From positions 1 to 64,000 of the forward strand of contig NZ_JACJRS010000002.1 of assembly GCF_014697375.1 (NCBI RefSeq): 64,000 bases of DNA, written 5' to 3'. Below, piece after piece: positions 54,157 to 64,000 of this stretch. Position 1 is the stretch's first letter; every line of letters begins with the position of its first letter. The notes under the pieces were generated by a model. That model searched no databases and was not told the origin of the DNA. It saw only the letters and a program-made list of their open reading frames with translations. The stretch is from Phormidium sp. FACHB-1136. Lineage in GTDB: Bacteria > Cyanobacteriota > Cyanobacteriia > Phormidesmidales > Phormidesmidaceae. The translations under genes were made by a program, and so were the position numbers.

Positions 54157-54683
54157 AGCGGGTATCGGCAGCAAGTAACGACAGAATGTCTAGGGATTAA
54201 AAATGGTCTGCCCAAGGGTAAAACAGTTTGGCAAAATTGAATCAGATATTACTAGGAATTTCGTAAAGAAAATCTTAGACTTCGTGCCCACCCAGAGCCT
54301 TACGGATGGCTTCAGCCTGGGGGAAAAGCCAGTGTATGAATCCACGGGGTATACCGTAGCGTCTTCGACACAGGTGCTTGATGGGGGAGTGGCACTATCG
54401 TCACAGATCAGAATACAGTCCTAGCCTAAAACATTCGTCTCCGGCAAGGCGGCTATCTCCCATTCAATTAGACCGATTGCGAAGTGACTAGGGGAGCTTC
54501 CGGCCTGCTGCGAAGTGACTAGGGAAATTTCTGAAGCCTTTGTGTAGCCTAACCTCCCAAGACTTTTGAGTGACATTGCCGAAGCGCTTATCAAGCTAGG
54601 CTTCCAAAGAGGGTTAGGCTGATGACGCAACGCCCCACCTATGGTTAGCCTGTGAGAACCTGAATTAGAGGGTTAATGCGCCC
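54157..54683. other. Intergenic region between the coiled-coil gene and mraY
   Basis: About 527 bp without a convincing gene. It contains a 16-nt direct repeat (TGCGAAGTGACTAGGG near 54478 and 54509) and an inverted pair AGCCTAACC (54546-54554) with GGTTAGGCT (54612-54620). These could be remnants of a small palindromic element. No RNA gene was recognised. Confidence 0.5.
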
Positions 54684-55778
54684 CTAACGCAGCCCTAAGG
54701 CCAGCACAGCCAAGATCGCCATCGTCGCGTAGGCAGCCGTCACAACCTGGGTTTCTGACCAGCCTGATAGCTCAAAATGGTGGTGTAATGGAGCCATCTT
54801 AAAGAGCCGTTTGCCGACCCCATCTGGGCCTTTCGTCGCTTTAAAGTAGCCCACCTGAAGAATGACCGACAGGGTTTCTGCAAAAAAGAGGAACGTGAGC
54901 AACGTCAGAGCAAACAGGTTGCCGCTGAGGAGACCGACTGCGCCTAAGGCTGCCCCTAGGGACAAGGAACCCGTGTCGCCCATGAAAACCTTAGCAGGGT
55001 TGCGATTGTGCAGTAAAAACCCTAAACAAGCACCGCTCATCGCCGCGCAAAACACCATCAAGCCGGGATGAGTAGGAGACGTCACTGCCGCTAAACCCCA
55101 GAAGGCGATGGCTCCGGTGCCCCCCATCAAGCCGTCTAGACCATCGGTAAGGTTGGTGGCGTTGCTCTCGGCTACCAGCACAAACCCCGCTAAAGGCCAA
55201 AACAACAAACCCAGGGGTAAGGCAACGCCCAGGGGCAAGGCAACGGTGGTGATTGTCGCAGGCTGCGTCGTGAGCATCCACAGACAGAACAGCACCGCGA
55301 GGATAATCTGCAAAAACAACTTCGTTTTTGGGGAGATACCTTGGTTAGATCTCAGGCGCAGCACCTGCCAGTCATCTAGCCAACCAATGGCCCCATAGGC
55401 TAGGGTAAGGGCCGATACCGCCAGGACATCCTGGGAGAATCCGGTGGCAACCAGGGCCAAGACAACGGCGACAGGAACAAAGAAAATGCCGCCCATGGTA
55501 GGGGTTCCGGCTTTTTTGAGGTGTCCTTGGGGGCCTTCCTTACGAATAAACTGGCCTGTCTTAAAGGCTCGTAGCAGGGGCACGACCCAATACCCTAGGC
55601 AACCACTGATAGCCGCCGCCACAAATAGAGGGATTGTCATAGACGTGCCCAGACCGTAGTTGTGACCCAGACTGGCATCTACAACCAGGGATGCAGCTCC
55701 CAAACCCGCTGCTAGCGTCCAGAGCAAAGACTTGCCACTGAGACCGATTCCCTTTGAGGCGAAAAACTTCGCATCCAC
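54684..55778 (-). CDS. mraY: Phospho-N-acetylmuramoyl-pentapeptide-transferase
   Basis: 364 residues with about ten membrane helices. RKEGPQGHLKKAGTPTMGGIF is the MraY N-terminal signature; the catalytic Asp pair is in AIGWLDDWQVLR, NATNLTDGLDGLMGG the second signature, and FMGDTGSLSLGAALG with the MAPLHHHFELSGW loop the third. It makes lipid I from UDP-MurNAc-pentapeptide and undecaprenyl phosphate. It stands apart from other mur genes here. Confidence 0.96.
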   Translation of the reverse strand: MDAKFFASKGIGLSGKSLLWTLAAGLGAASLVVDASLGHNYGLGTSMTIPLFVAAAISGCLGYWVVPLLRAFKTGQFIRKEGPQGHLKKAGTPTMGGIFFVPVAVVLALVATGFSQDVLAVSALTLAYGAIGWLDDWQVLRLRSNQGISPKTKLFLQIILAVLFCLWMLTTQPATITTVALPLGVALPLGLLFWPLAGFVLVAESNATNLTDGLDGLMGGTGAIAFWGLAAVTSPTHPGLMVFCAAMSGACLGFLLHNRNPAKVFMGDTGSLSLGAALGAVGLLSGNLFALTLLTFLFFAETLSVILQVGYFKATKGPDGVGKRLFKMAPLHHHFELSGWSETQVVTAAYATMAILAVLALGLR

Positions 55779-55949
55779 GATGATTCCTCAAATTCCATCA
55801 CACCACACACCACAGGAGTTTACTGGAGAACTTCACCATTGACTAGCCATGGACGGTGGAAATAGTCAGGAAGCGTAGAAGTTTTCGACCCCGGTTGCGA
55901 TAAACCTTCACAAGACTTAATGGGTGATTGGGTGTACCGTCAACCGCGT

Positions 55950-56198
55950 TTAGTCGTCGTCATCCAGAGCGAGATCGCTGTCATCGTCGTCGTCAAAGCT
56001 ATCGTCGCCCCCCATGAGATCGGAAATTTCCTCGCTCTCCGGTTCATCCGGAAAGGTTTCGACGGGCTCGCGGGTACGGAGTCGGCCCATGCTCTCCAGC
56101 CAGGTCAAGATTGAAACCTCACCGGAGGAGGGCAAAATGGGAGCCTTGGCACTGCGGGGCACCTGCCGAAGGGACGGATTATAGATGGGATTGGACAT
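55950..56198 (-). CDS. DUF3134 family protein
   Basis: 82 residues. The N-terminal half NPSLRQVPRSAKAPILPSS, then SILTWLESMGRLRTREPVET, fits the cyanobacterial DUF3134 family, whose members share the LRQxPRxxxA and WLExxGR blocks. The C-terminus is an unusual run of acidic residues ending in DDDDDSDLALDDDD, which could bind metal or a basic partner. Function unknown. It ends 172 nt before the mraY start region and is divergent from the PAP/fibrillin gene. Confidence 0.75.
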   Translation of the reverse strand: MSNPIYNPSLRQVPRSAKAPILPSSGEVSILTWLESMGRLRTREPVETFPDEPESEEISDLMGGDDSFDDDDDSDLALDDDD

Positions 56199-56372
56199 GG
56201 GCGAGCCAAATAGGTGGTCAGGAAATTGAAAATTCTTAGCACTCTATTATAGCAGGGCGGTTCTCGTCATCTTCCACACCGCACTACGACACGACGATAA
56301 CGTCGGCAAGCCCGATGGTGTCTGCCGGATAGTTTTCGCCTATGATGCTGAGGACGGTTCACAATCAACCGC

Positions 56373-56966
56373 ATGTTGGGAAAAACCGAACTATTAGAGA
56401 TAATCGCCCCGCTCAATCGTGGGATTCTGGCCACCACCGCAGATCGGCTAACGGTGGATGCTGCCGCCGTGCGATTGGAGGAGCGTAACCCCACGCCAAA
56501 TCCTCTCTCCGCAACGGATCGTTTAGGGGGAAACTGGCGTTTGCTCTACACGACCAGCCGGGAGTTGTTGAATATTGACCGTTTCCCCCTAGCTTCTCTC
56601 GGCCCCATTTATCAATGCATTCGACTGAAGGATAACCGGATTTATAACCTTGCTGAGGTGGTTGGGCCACCCCTGTTATCTGGGTTAGTGACTGTCGCAG
56701 CCCGGCTGGAACCTGTGTCGGATCGCCGGGTCAACGTCCGATTTGAACGGGGTGTTTTTGGCCTCCAAAAGCTGCTGACCTACCAATCCCCCAACCAATT
56801 TATCTCGGTTCTAGAGACCACCCCCCACCTGTCCCTGCTCAAAGGCATCGACTTTACCCTCAATGCCGAACGACAAGCGGGCTGGCTAGAGGTTACCTAC
56901 CTGGATGACGACCTTCGCATTGGCCGGGGCAACCAGGGCAATTTGTTTGTTTTGGCGAAGGAATAA
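56373..56966 (+). CDS. PAP/fibrillin family protein (plastid-lipid-associated)
   Basis: 197 residues. ELLEIIAPLNRGILATTADR, LGGNWRLLYTTSRELLNIDR, IYQCIRLKDNRIYNLAEVVG and the late LEVTYLDDDLRIGRGNQGNL are the conserved blocks of the PAP/fibrillin family, a lipocalin-like fold. In cyanobacteria these proteins associate with thylakoids or lipid bodies and are linked to photoprotection. The ligand is not known. GRGNxGNLFVL at the C-terminus is the family hallmark. Confidence 0.88.
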   Translation: MLGKTELLEIIAPLNRGILATTADRLTVDAAAVRLEERNPTPNPLSATDRLGGNWRLLYTTSRELLNIDRFPLASLGPIYQCIRLKDNRIYNLAEVVGPPLLSGLVTVAARLEPVSDRRVNVRFERGVFGLQKLLTYQSPNQFISVLETTPHLSLLKGIDFTLNAERQAGWLEVTYLDDDLRIGRGNQGNLFVLAKE

Positions 56967-57187
56967 CCCCCTCCAGCCCCCCTGGCAACCCAGTATCCCC
57001 GCCGTCACATCCAGAAAACCGTAGGGGCAAGGTCGCTCTAACCGATCCCACCCCAAACACAAAGGAGCAGGTGCATGACCTACTCCTTCGTTGCGTTTGC
57101 CTAGGTTTTAGCGCGTACCTACGGACTTATTTCCAATTGCCTCAACGATGATGGGCCAGGAGAAGGTATCCGCATTAGCCGAAATCA

Positions 57188-57742
57188 CTAACCCTGGAGA
57201 ACACTGGCCACAATTTGCTGCTGATCTCCGGCCACCACAGCGCCCTCCGGCAGGTTCAGATCGGCCACGGTGATGGCGTCGCCCACGGCCAACCCAGAGA
57301 CATCCACATTGATGACTTCAGGAATATCCACGGCCTTACACTTCACCGTGACTTCATTCACTTCGGTGTTCAGCATCCCGCCGCCATCTTTGACGCCCAC
57401 GGGTTCGCCGACAAAGTTCAGGGTCACGCCCACTTCCACGGCATCCTGGGCTTTCACGGCGAAGAAGCTGAGGTGATACACCAGGTTCTTCCAGGGGTGG
57501 CTTTGCACCTCCCGCAGCAACGCCTTACCGCTCCAGGGCAGGTCGGGAATCGTGATATCGATCATCGTGTTGTTGATCGCCACTTTCCGCAACAGCAGGT
57601 CAGCGGACTTTTGATCCAAGGTTAACCCCACCGAATCGGTGCCGTTGTGGCCGTAGAGTACCGCAGGCAGTAGTCCTTCGCGCCGCAGGGCATTCGGTTT
57701 CATTTTAGGATCCCGCGCTTTACATTCAATGGACAGTTCCAT
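57188..57742 (-). CDS. rplY: 50S ribosomal protein L25/general stress protein Ctc
   Basis: 184 residues from ATG 57742; a longer frame to 57787 is not conserved. MELSIECKARDPKMKPNALRR and LLPAVLYGHNG start the 5S-rRNA-binding domain, followed by LREVQSHPWKNLVYHLSFFA and a C-terminal TL5-type beta domain (GMLNTEVNEVTVKCKAVDIP). The long two-domain form is the Ctc type. It lies 64 nt downstream of the purA stop on the same strand. Confidence 0.92.
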   Translation of the reverse strand: MELSIECKARDPKMKPNALRREGLLPAVLYGHNGTDSVGLTLDQKSADLLLRKVAINNTMIDITIPDLPWSGKALLREVQSHPWKNLVYHLSFFAVKAQDAVEVGVTLNFVGEPVGVKDGGGMLNTEVNEVTVKCKAVDIPEVINVDVSGLAVGDAITVADLNLPEGAVVAGDQQQIVASVLQG

Positions 57743-57805
57743 AGCCAATCTCCCCCGTAGGTAATCTAGGTAATCAACAAAAGACACAAAACCCGGTGAG
57801 CCACC

Positions 57806-59146
<1,341 letters not shown>

Positions 59147-59261
59147 CTAGACTCTTAAGTTCACACAAATTCCCATTATCGTTATCAGGCTCTACCCCTG
59201 TCAAGTTTTTTCTGATGCATTACGGTGGATCCTAACGCATCTTGCTGAAGATTCCGCTGAC

Positions 59262-59666
59262 CTACTTAGACTTAGTCGCGGCTTTGTAGGCAGCCCAGCC
59301 CCCATACTCAGAGATATCGGGCCAGCCATGCTCGTCAATTAAGGCTTTGGGATAGAGGAAGGCTGTAGCCGTACCACCACCGACCAGTTTTACCTGTTCA
59401 GGATACATGTGGGGCGGTTCATTGTCCTTGAGGTAGGTGTATTGCTCTGGGGTCATGGCGTAGAGTTCACCAGGGATGGAAATCCCGCCTTCGCCAACCT
59501 CATAGATACCGGGGTGCCAACCGTCTTTCACCGAGTGCAGGCGGTAGATGGGGGCGGTTTGGGCCTCCCCTCCAAAGGTGGCATCTTGCAGGTTCTGGTT
59601 ATCCGGCTGCCCGCGCAGGGCCGATCCACAAATAAATACCGTGATGGTGTCCGATGGTTGAGTCAT
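59262..59666 (-). CDS. Gamma-glutamylcyclotransferase-like (allophanate hydrolase C-terminal-like) protein
   Basis: 134 residues. ITVFICGSALRGQPDNQNLQ, APIYRLHSVKDGWHPGIYEV and ISIPGELYAMTPEQYTYLKD resemble the GGCT-like domain found at the C-terminus of allophanate hydrolases and as free-standing proteins. The Tyr/Gly-Ser N-terminal motif and Glu in PGELYAM are the likely active site. Substrate is unknown; no urea amidolyase genes are nearby. Confidence 0.72.
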   Translation of the reverse strand: MTQPSDTITVFICGSALRGQPDNQNLQDATFGGEAQTAPIYRLHSVKDGWHPGIYEVGEGGISIPGELYAMTPEQYTYLKDNEPPHMYPEQVKLVGGGTATAFLYPKALIDEHGWPDISEYGGWAAYKAATKSK

Positions 59667-59930
59667 GGCGATCTTGTCTGATTCTTAAGAATGATCACTG
59701 CTGGGTGGGGTTGGTGGCATTCCCGGCCTAAAACATCAAGGACGAAACGTTGATGGAGACCCCGCAAGAGACCTCCACCGAGGGAAACCACTAGCCAAGA
59801 TATAAACCTATCACCTTAGGGCAGCTATCGCCTGAATATGGGCACCTCTAGGAATCTGGATCCTTAATTAAGGTACGACTCTTGTGGGTCAGCTATCTTG
59901 ACTGATACTGATAGTGGACACTTGGGCGAA

Positions 59931-60539
59931 CTAAATAATACGACCGTTGGGCTCTAGCAAGCCGAGGCGATAGACCCCGCCGGTGATGGTGATTAGGGTG
60001 TCGTCTCCCCGTCGGGCCAGTTTGGCCGCGATCTCTAGTAGTTTCGCGGCATCGGTGTCTTGCTTGAAAATGCTGTAGTAGCGGTTGCGGTAGGCCAAGG
60101 CAGCTAGGGGCTGGGTAACATCGGGTACCTGAATTTGGCAGGGTTGACAGGTTTGGGAATCGATGATCAGCAGGCAATTTTTGGGGCCAAACACGGGATA
60201 GATCCGATGGTTGGGCTGGCGGGCTGGTGGGGCGTACTGGGCTTGGGGTTCGTAGGCCCAGAGGGCATAGCCCTGTCTGGTGAGGGTAATGGCGACTTTG
60301 TCGTCCCGCTTCCCGAGTCGGGCCACAATGTCCAACAGTTTATTGGGGTTGGTCACCACTTTGAAGAAGCTGTAGAACTGGTTATCAACGTAGACGGCAG
60401 ACAGGCGGTGGCCCACGTCATCAACCCAGATGTGGCAAGGGGTATAGAGATCTCGTTCGAAGAGCAGCTTACATTCAATGGCGTGGGCGGGGGAATCGGC
60501 TAAGGCCGCAAGGGAGTCAAGGGGAGAGGGCACGGTCAT
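59931..60539 (-). CDS. Hypothetical protein with two internal repeats
   Basis: 202 residues from ATG 60539; the TTG at 60569 is rejected. Two repeats of about 75 residues are evident: the first has YTPCHIWVDDVGHRLSAVYV, YSFFKVV, LLDIVARLGKRDDKVAITLT and YALWAYEP; the second CQPCQIQVPDVTQPLAALAY, YSIFKQD, LLEIAAKLARRGDDTLITIT and YRLGLLEP. The C-terminus ends NGRII. No signal peptide. I do not recognise a named family; the duplication suggests a small alpha/beta unit that dimerises in cis. Confidence 0.65.
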   Translation of the reverse strand: MTVPSPLDSLAALADSPAHAIECKLLFERDLYTPCHIWVDDVGHRLSAVYVDNQFYSFFKVVTNPNKLLDIVARLGKRDDKVAITLTRQGYALWAYEPQAQYAPPARQPNHRIYPVFGPKNCLLIIDSQTCQPCQIQVPDVTQPLAALAYRNRYYSIFKQDTDAAKLLEIAAKLARRGDDTLITITGGVYRLGLLEPNGRII

Positions 60540-60947
60540 AGGGGAGGTAGGGCGATATATCACGATCAAAACCGAGGCGTGACCCCAGGCGAAGGGTAGA
60601 CCTACCCCATACCATGGGAGACGTTGCGGAATTTCCCAACCCTGAAATGACGGATTTTAGTCTTGCCAAGGGATAACGGGGCGAGGGAATTTACGGAGAT
60701 CGTAATTACTCCCTAGTGTACCGATTTTACTTTCGACGGGGGAGTATGCTGCCACACCGTTTTTGGCCCATGAATAAGGATGCCCTAGGGATGTGTCTCT
60801 GATGCCTTGGCTGCGGAGGTTGGGTGGCCTGCACCAAGGTGGGTGGCCCTGACACTGGGACGGAGCCTTGAACAGAGCCATTTTGAACGGATCAATTCCT
60901 GATATGGTGAGACTAAATGCCCTTACAGGATTTCCCTCGCAGGATCT
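60540..60947. other. Divergent intergenic region before chlD
   Basis: About 408 bp between a minus-strand hypothetical gene and chlD. It should hold promoters for both. No binding site, terminator or RNA gene was recognised with confidence. Confidence 0.5.
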
Positions 60948-62996
60948 ATGGTTGCCACGGTAGATGCTCCGATTCCAATTGTTTTTCCCCTTGCGGCGGT
61001 GGTCGAGCAGGGGGCCATTAAAATGGCGCTCTTGCTAGCCGCCGTGGATCCTAGCTTGGGCGGGGTGGTCATTGCCGGACGACGAGGAACGGCCAAGTCG
61101 GTGATGGCGAGGGCACTGCACCAGTTGTTGCCCCCCATTGAAGTAGTGGAAGGATCCTGCTGCAACGCGGATCCCACCGATGCCCATCAATGGGACGACC
61201 AAACCCTGGCCCGATTTCCCGCCGGAGAAGCCACCGCCGATCTGCCGACGCGGGTGGTGCCTGCGCCGTTTATCCAGGTGCCTCTGGGCGTCACCGAAGA
61301 TCGACTCCTGGGTTCCGTGGATGTGGCCAAGTCCATCCAGGCAGGGGAAAGCGTCTTCCTGCCCGGTCTCTTGGCGGAGGCCAACCGAGGAGTGCTGTAT
61401 GTGGATGAACTCAATCTCCTGGACGACCAAATTGCCAACCTGCTGCTGGCAGCCCTAACGGATCGGCGTAACCAGCTAGAACGGGAGGGGCTGAGTTTCC
61501 AGCATCCCTGCGCTCCCCTGCTGATCGCCACCTACAACCCCGAAGAGGGACCGCTGCGAGATCATTTGCTGGATCGCATTGCCATTGCCCTGTCGGCAGA
61601 TGGGGCGCTGACCTTGGAAAATCGGGTGGCGGTGGTGGATCAAACCAGTCGCTATGCGGCGGATGCCCAGGGCTTTTTGGCCGACTATGCCGATGAAATT
61701 GACGCCCTTAAGACTCAAGTTATTTTGGCGCGGGAATGGCTGAAGGAGATTACCATCAGTCGCGAGCAGGTGCAGTACCTTGTGACGGAGGCGCTGCGGG
61801 GGGGCATCCAGGGGCATCGGGCCGAGATTTTTGCGGTGCGGGTGGCCAAGGCCCATGCCGCCCTAGAGGGTCGGGCTGAGGTAAACGCCGACGACCTGCG
61901 GGTAGCGGTGGAACTGGTAATTGTGCCTCGGTCGCAGTTTGCCCAGGAGATGCCGCCGGAGGAAGCACCGCCGCCGCCGCCCCCCCAATCCAATCCCGAA
62001 GATAACGAACCTCAGGATCAGCAGGAGGATCAGGACAATCAGGACGATGAGGACGAAGACGAGTCTGAGAACGACGAGGATGAAGCGCCCCCCAGCATCC
62101 CCGAAGAGTTTGTGTTTGACCCAGAGGGGGTGATCCTCGATCCTGCCATGCTGGTCTTTGCCCAAACCATGGGTCGCCAGGGCGCATCGGGGCGGCAGAG
62201 TCTGGTATTTTCCGATGAGCGAGGCCGCTACATCAAACCCTTTTTGCCCCAAGGGCCAGTGCGCCGCATTGCCGTGGATGCCACCCTGCGAGCGGCGGCT
62301 CCCTACCAAAAGTCGCGGCGGGAACGTCAACCCCATCGGCGGGTAGTGGTGGAATCGGGGGACATTCGGGCCAAGCGCCTAGCACGACGAGCAGGATCAC
62401 TCATTATCTTTGTGGTGGATGCTTCGGGGTCGATGGCCCTGAACCGGATGCAGTCGGCTAAGGGGGCGGTGCTGAACTTGCTGACCGAAGCCTACCAGAA
62501 TCGCGACCAGGTGGCCCTCATTCCCTTTCGGGGGGAACAGGCCGAAGTATTGCTGCCCCCCACCCGATCCATCGCCATGGCCCGTCGTCGCCTAGAGCGG
62601 ATGCCCTGCGGGGGAGGATCGCCCCTGGCCCACGGGCTCACCCAGGCGGTGCGGGTGGGCACCAATGCCCAGCAGTCGGGGGATATTGGCAACGTGGTGA
62701 TTGTAGCGATTACCGATGGTCGGGGCAATATTCCCCTTGCCCGATCCCTGGGTGAGACCCTCGATCCAGCGGAAAAGCCCGACATCAAGCAGGAACTCCT
62801 AGACATTGCCGCCCGGATTCGGGGCATTGGTCATCAGTTGTTGATTATCGACACTGAGCGCAAATTTGTCTCCACGGGCTTTGGCAAAGAATTGGCCAGA
62901 ACCGCTGGAGGGCGCTACTATCAGCTTCCTAAGGCGACGGATCAGGCCATTGCCGCGATGGCACGGGGAGCCATCGCGGATATGAAGACTGGGTAA
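60948..62996 (+). CDS. chlD: Magnesium chelatase subunit D
   Basis: 682 residues. The AAA+ module has a modified Walker [10 protein letters not shown] at 43-51, the [20 protein letters not shown] and [20 protein letters not shown] blocks shared with ChlI, then a Pro-rich and acidic linker ([10 protein letters not shown] followed by a Glu/Asp run, about 340-385). The C-terminal integrin-I/VWA domain has the MIDAS motif DASGSM with Asp491. Together with ChlI and ChlH it inserts Mg2+ into protoporphyrin IX in chlorophyll synthesis. Confidence 0.95.
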   Translation: MVATVDAPIPIVFPLAAVVEQGAIKMALLLAAVDPSLGGVVIAGRRGTAKSVMARALHQLLPPIEVVEGSCCNADPTDAHQWDDQTLARFPAGEATADLPTRVVPAPFIQVPLGVTEDRLLGSVDVAKSIQAGESVFLPGLLAEANRGVLYVDELNLLDDQIANLLLAALTDRRNQLEREGLSFQHPCAPLLIATYNPEEGPLRDHLLDRIAIALSADGALTLENRVAVVDQTSRYAADAQGFLADYADEIDALKTQVILAREWLKEITISREQVQYLVTEALRGGIQGHRAEIFAVRVAKAHAALEGRAEVNADDLRVAVELVIVPRSQFAQEMPPEEAPPPPPPQSNPEDNEPQDQQEDQDNQDDEDEDESENDEDEAPPSIPEEFVFDPEGVILDPAMLVFAQTMGRQGASGRQSLVFSDERGRYIKPFLPQGPVRRIAVDATLRAAAPYQKSRRERQPHRRVVVESGDIRAKRLARRAGSLIIFVVDASGSMALNRMQSAKGAVLNLLTEAYQNRDQVALIPFRGEQAEVLLPPTRSIAMARRRLERMPCGGGSPLAHGLTQAVRVGTNAQQSGDIGNVVIVAITDGRGNIPLARSLGETLDPAEKPDIKQELLDIAARIRGIGHQLLIIDTERKFVSTGFGKELARTAGGRYYQLPKATDQAIAAMARGAIADMKTG

Positions 62997-63126
62997 ACTC
63001 CGGTAACGTTAAGCTTCTCCATGGCGCTTCCCCCAGCGGAGTAGGGCAATATGAGGATGATCGGACAGTGAGGTCGCTTCAGACCTCCGCCCCTCAACCG
63101 ATAGCCAAGTCCTATCCTGTGTTGCT

Positions 63127-64000
63127 ATGGAACATCCTGTGCCCTCTCTCTCTGGCGGACAACGCCTGCTGGCGGCCATCATGGTCACCGATGCTGTGGG
63201 GTTTAGCGCCCGCATGTCGGTGGATGAGGGTCTGACCCTGCAACTGATTGAGCGAGATTTAATCTTGATTGCCCAGATTTGCGTTGACTTTGGCGGCAAA
63301 GTCCTCAAGTCAACGGGGGATGGCCTGTTGATGTACTTCCTGAGTGCAGTGGAGGCGGTCTCCTGCGGTCTGGAGATGCAGCGGCGTCTGGTGGATCAAG
63401 CCATCGGGCTAGCGCCGGATCAATACCTCGACCACCGGATTGGCATCCATCTGGGGGATATTGTTGTCAGCGAACAGGATGTGATGGGTAACGGCGTGAA
63501 CATTACCGCCCGCCTCCAGACCTACGCCCAACCCAGGGGGCTTTGCGTATCGCAGACGATTTTTGATGTCATCAAAGCCCGCCTCAACCTAAATGCCACC
63601 TTTCTGGGGGCATTAAACTTGAAAAATATTCACGAACCCGTCCCGGCCTACCAGATTACCCTCTACCCGGACTTCGATTCTGGCCCGCTCTCCACCGGAG
63701 ACCCCACCTACACCGTACCGATGAGTGCCGATGCCCTCCTGGGTGTCGCCATCCAGACCCTCACCACCCACGAACAGGCTATTCGCATTAAAAAGCTTAT
63801 CTTTGCCACCTACCAGCAAGCTTGGGAGAACGATCCCTCGGTGCTAGATCAGTTCGATCTCGATACCCTGCTGGTGTCCCTGCGGGAACGCTACGCTACT
63901 TTGGACGATCTGGAGCAACAATTACAGCGGGTCGTATTGGGGCTCAATCGACAGGGGGTGTATGCGGAAGTAGCGGCGCTCATTATGCGCGAGGTTCAGT
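63127..64000 (+). CDS. Class III adenylate/guanylate cyclase domain protein (partial, runs off the window)
   Basis: At least 291 residues from ATG 63127 with no stop before the window end. The cyclase homology domain has AIMVTDAVGFSARM with metal-binding Asp22, GGKVLKSTGDGLLMYF with the adenine-site Lys61 and metal-binding Asp65, RIGIHLGDIVV, and GNGVNITARLQ with transition-state Asn125 and Arg129. The Asp at about 118 before GNGVN favours adenylate over guanylate cyclase activity. The region after about residue 190 (TIQTLTTHEQAIRIKKLIF type, LRERYATLDDLEQQLQRVVL) is a predicted effector or helical domain. No start-proximal membrane segment is seen. Confidence 0.88.
   Translation, partial: MEHPVPSLSGGQRLLAAIMVTDAVGFSARMSVDEGLTLQLIERDLILIAQICVDFGGKVLKSTGDGLLMYFLSAVEAVSCGLEMQRRLVDQAIGLAPDQYLDHRIGIHLGDIVVSEQDVMGNGVNITARLQTYAQPRGLCVSQTIFDVIKARLNLNATFLGALNLKNIHEPVPAYQITLYPDFDSGPLSTGDPTYTVPMSADALLGVAIQTLTTHEQAIRIKKLIFATYQQAWENDPSVLDQFDLDTLLVSLRERYATLDDLEQQLQRVVLGLNRQGVYAEVAALIMREVQ

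Overview
The window comes from a cyanobacterium, probably a filamentous Leptolyngbya/Nodosilinea-like lineage. The evidence is a magnesium-chelatase ChlD, a phytol-kinase-like protein, a PAP/fibrillin protein, a DUF3134 protein, a Ycf29/Rre1-like regulator, a pilMNOQ operon with no separate pilP, P-II (glnB) preceded by a perfect NtcA-type GTA-N8-TAC site, and Uma2 and DUF3782 genes. The genus is inferred; no rRNA or tRNA gene was seen.

Positions 1-32,400 are a surface-polysaccharide island read entirely from the + strand. (a) 1-11,840: a frame-broken methyltransferase, a sugar isomerase/epimerase, two SDR enzymes, an LIC12162-type transferase, a D-2-hydroxyacid dehydrogenase, an NAD-sugar epimerase, two FkbM methyltransferases, a HAD phosphatase, an HpcH/HpaI aldolase, a frameshifted zinc-ribbon methyltransferase and a KdsB-like CMP-sugar synthetase. 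Together these look like a route to a CMP-activated 3-deoxy-2-ulosonic acid made by a pyruvate aldolase instead of a PEP-dependent KdsA/NeuB enzyme. (b) 11,900-13,400: a broken gene and a degenerate IS4-like transposase. (c) 13,402-20,630: a large putative transferase, a methyltransferase, a CDP-glucose branch (rfbG, RmlC-like protein, rfbF, DegT aminotransferase) and a GT2 enzyme. (d) 20,800-23,220: IS debris (ISKra4 fragment, a 933-bp dead IS1 element), another FkbM gene and a start-less gene remnant. (e) 23,346-27,578: GC-rich dTDP-rhamnose genes rfbB, rfbA, rfbC and rfbD, with a Uma2 nuclease inside. (f) 27,669-31,610: an AT-rich cassette of three GT2 enzymes and a Wzy-like polymerase. Composition changes abruptly inside the last gene, an NAD-dependent epimerase.

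From 32,400 on, the DNA is GC-rich and mostly housekeeping: a DUF3782 gene between two hairpin direct repeats; GT4; pyrH-frr; a phytol-kinase-like gene; mutS; a HtrA-type protease; a NarL-type regulator; pilM-N-O-Q; purT; a second DUF3782 gene; an orphan sugar-binding lipoprotein between two related palindromic repeats; folC; glnB; a coiled-coil membrane protein; mraY; DUF3134; PAP/fibrillin; rplY; purA; a GGCT-like protein; a two-repeat hypothetical; chlD; and the start of a class III adenylate cyclase that runs off the window.

The most notable signals are G-runs of 9, 8 and 8 bases in three methyltransferase genes within 3 kb, one of them out of frame (candidate phase variation); the aldolase-HAD-KdsB-like gene set; an 8-nt-period duplication that breaks the first methyltransferase; an IS1 copy whose frameshift lies inside a 27-nt perfect palindrome; and sharp composition breakpoints inside two genes of the polysaccharide locus.
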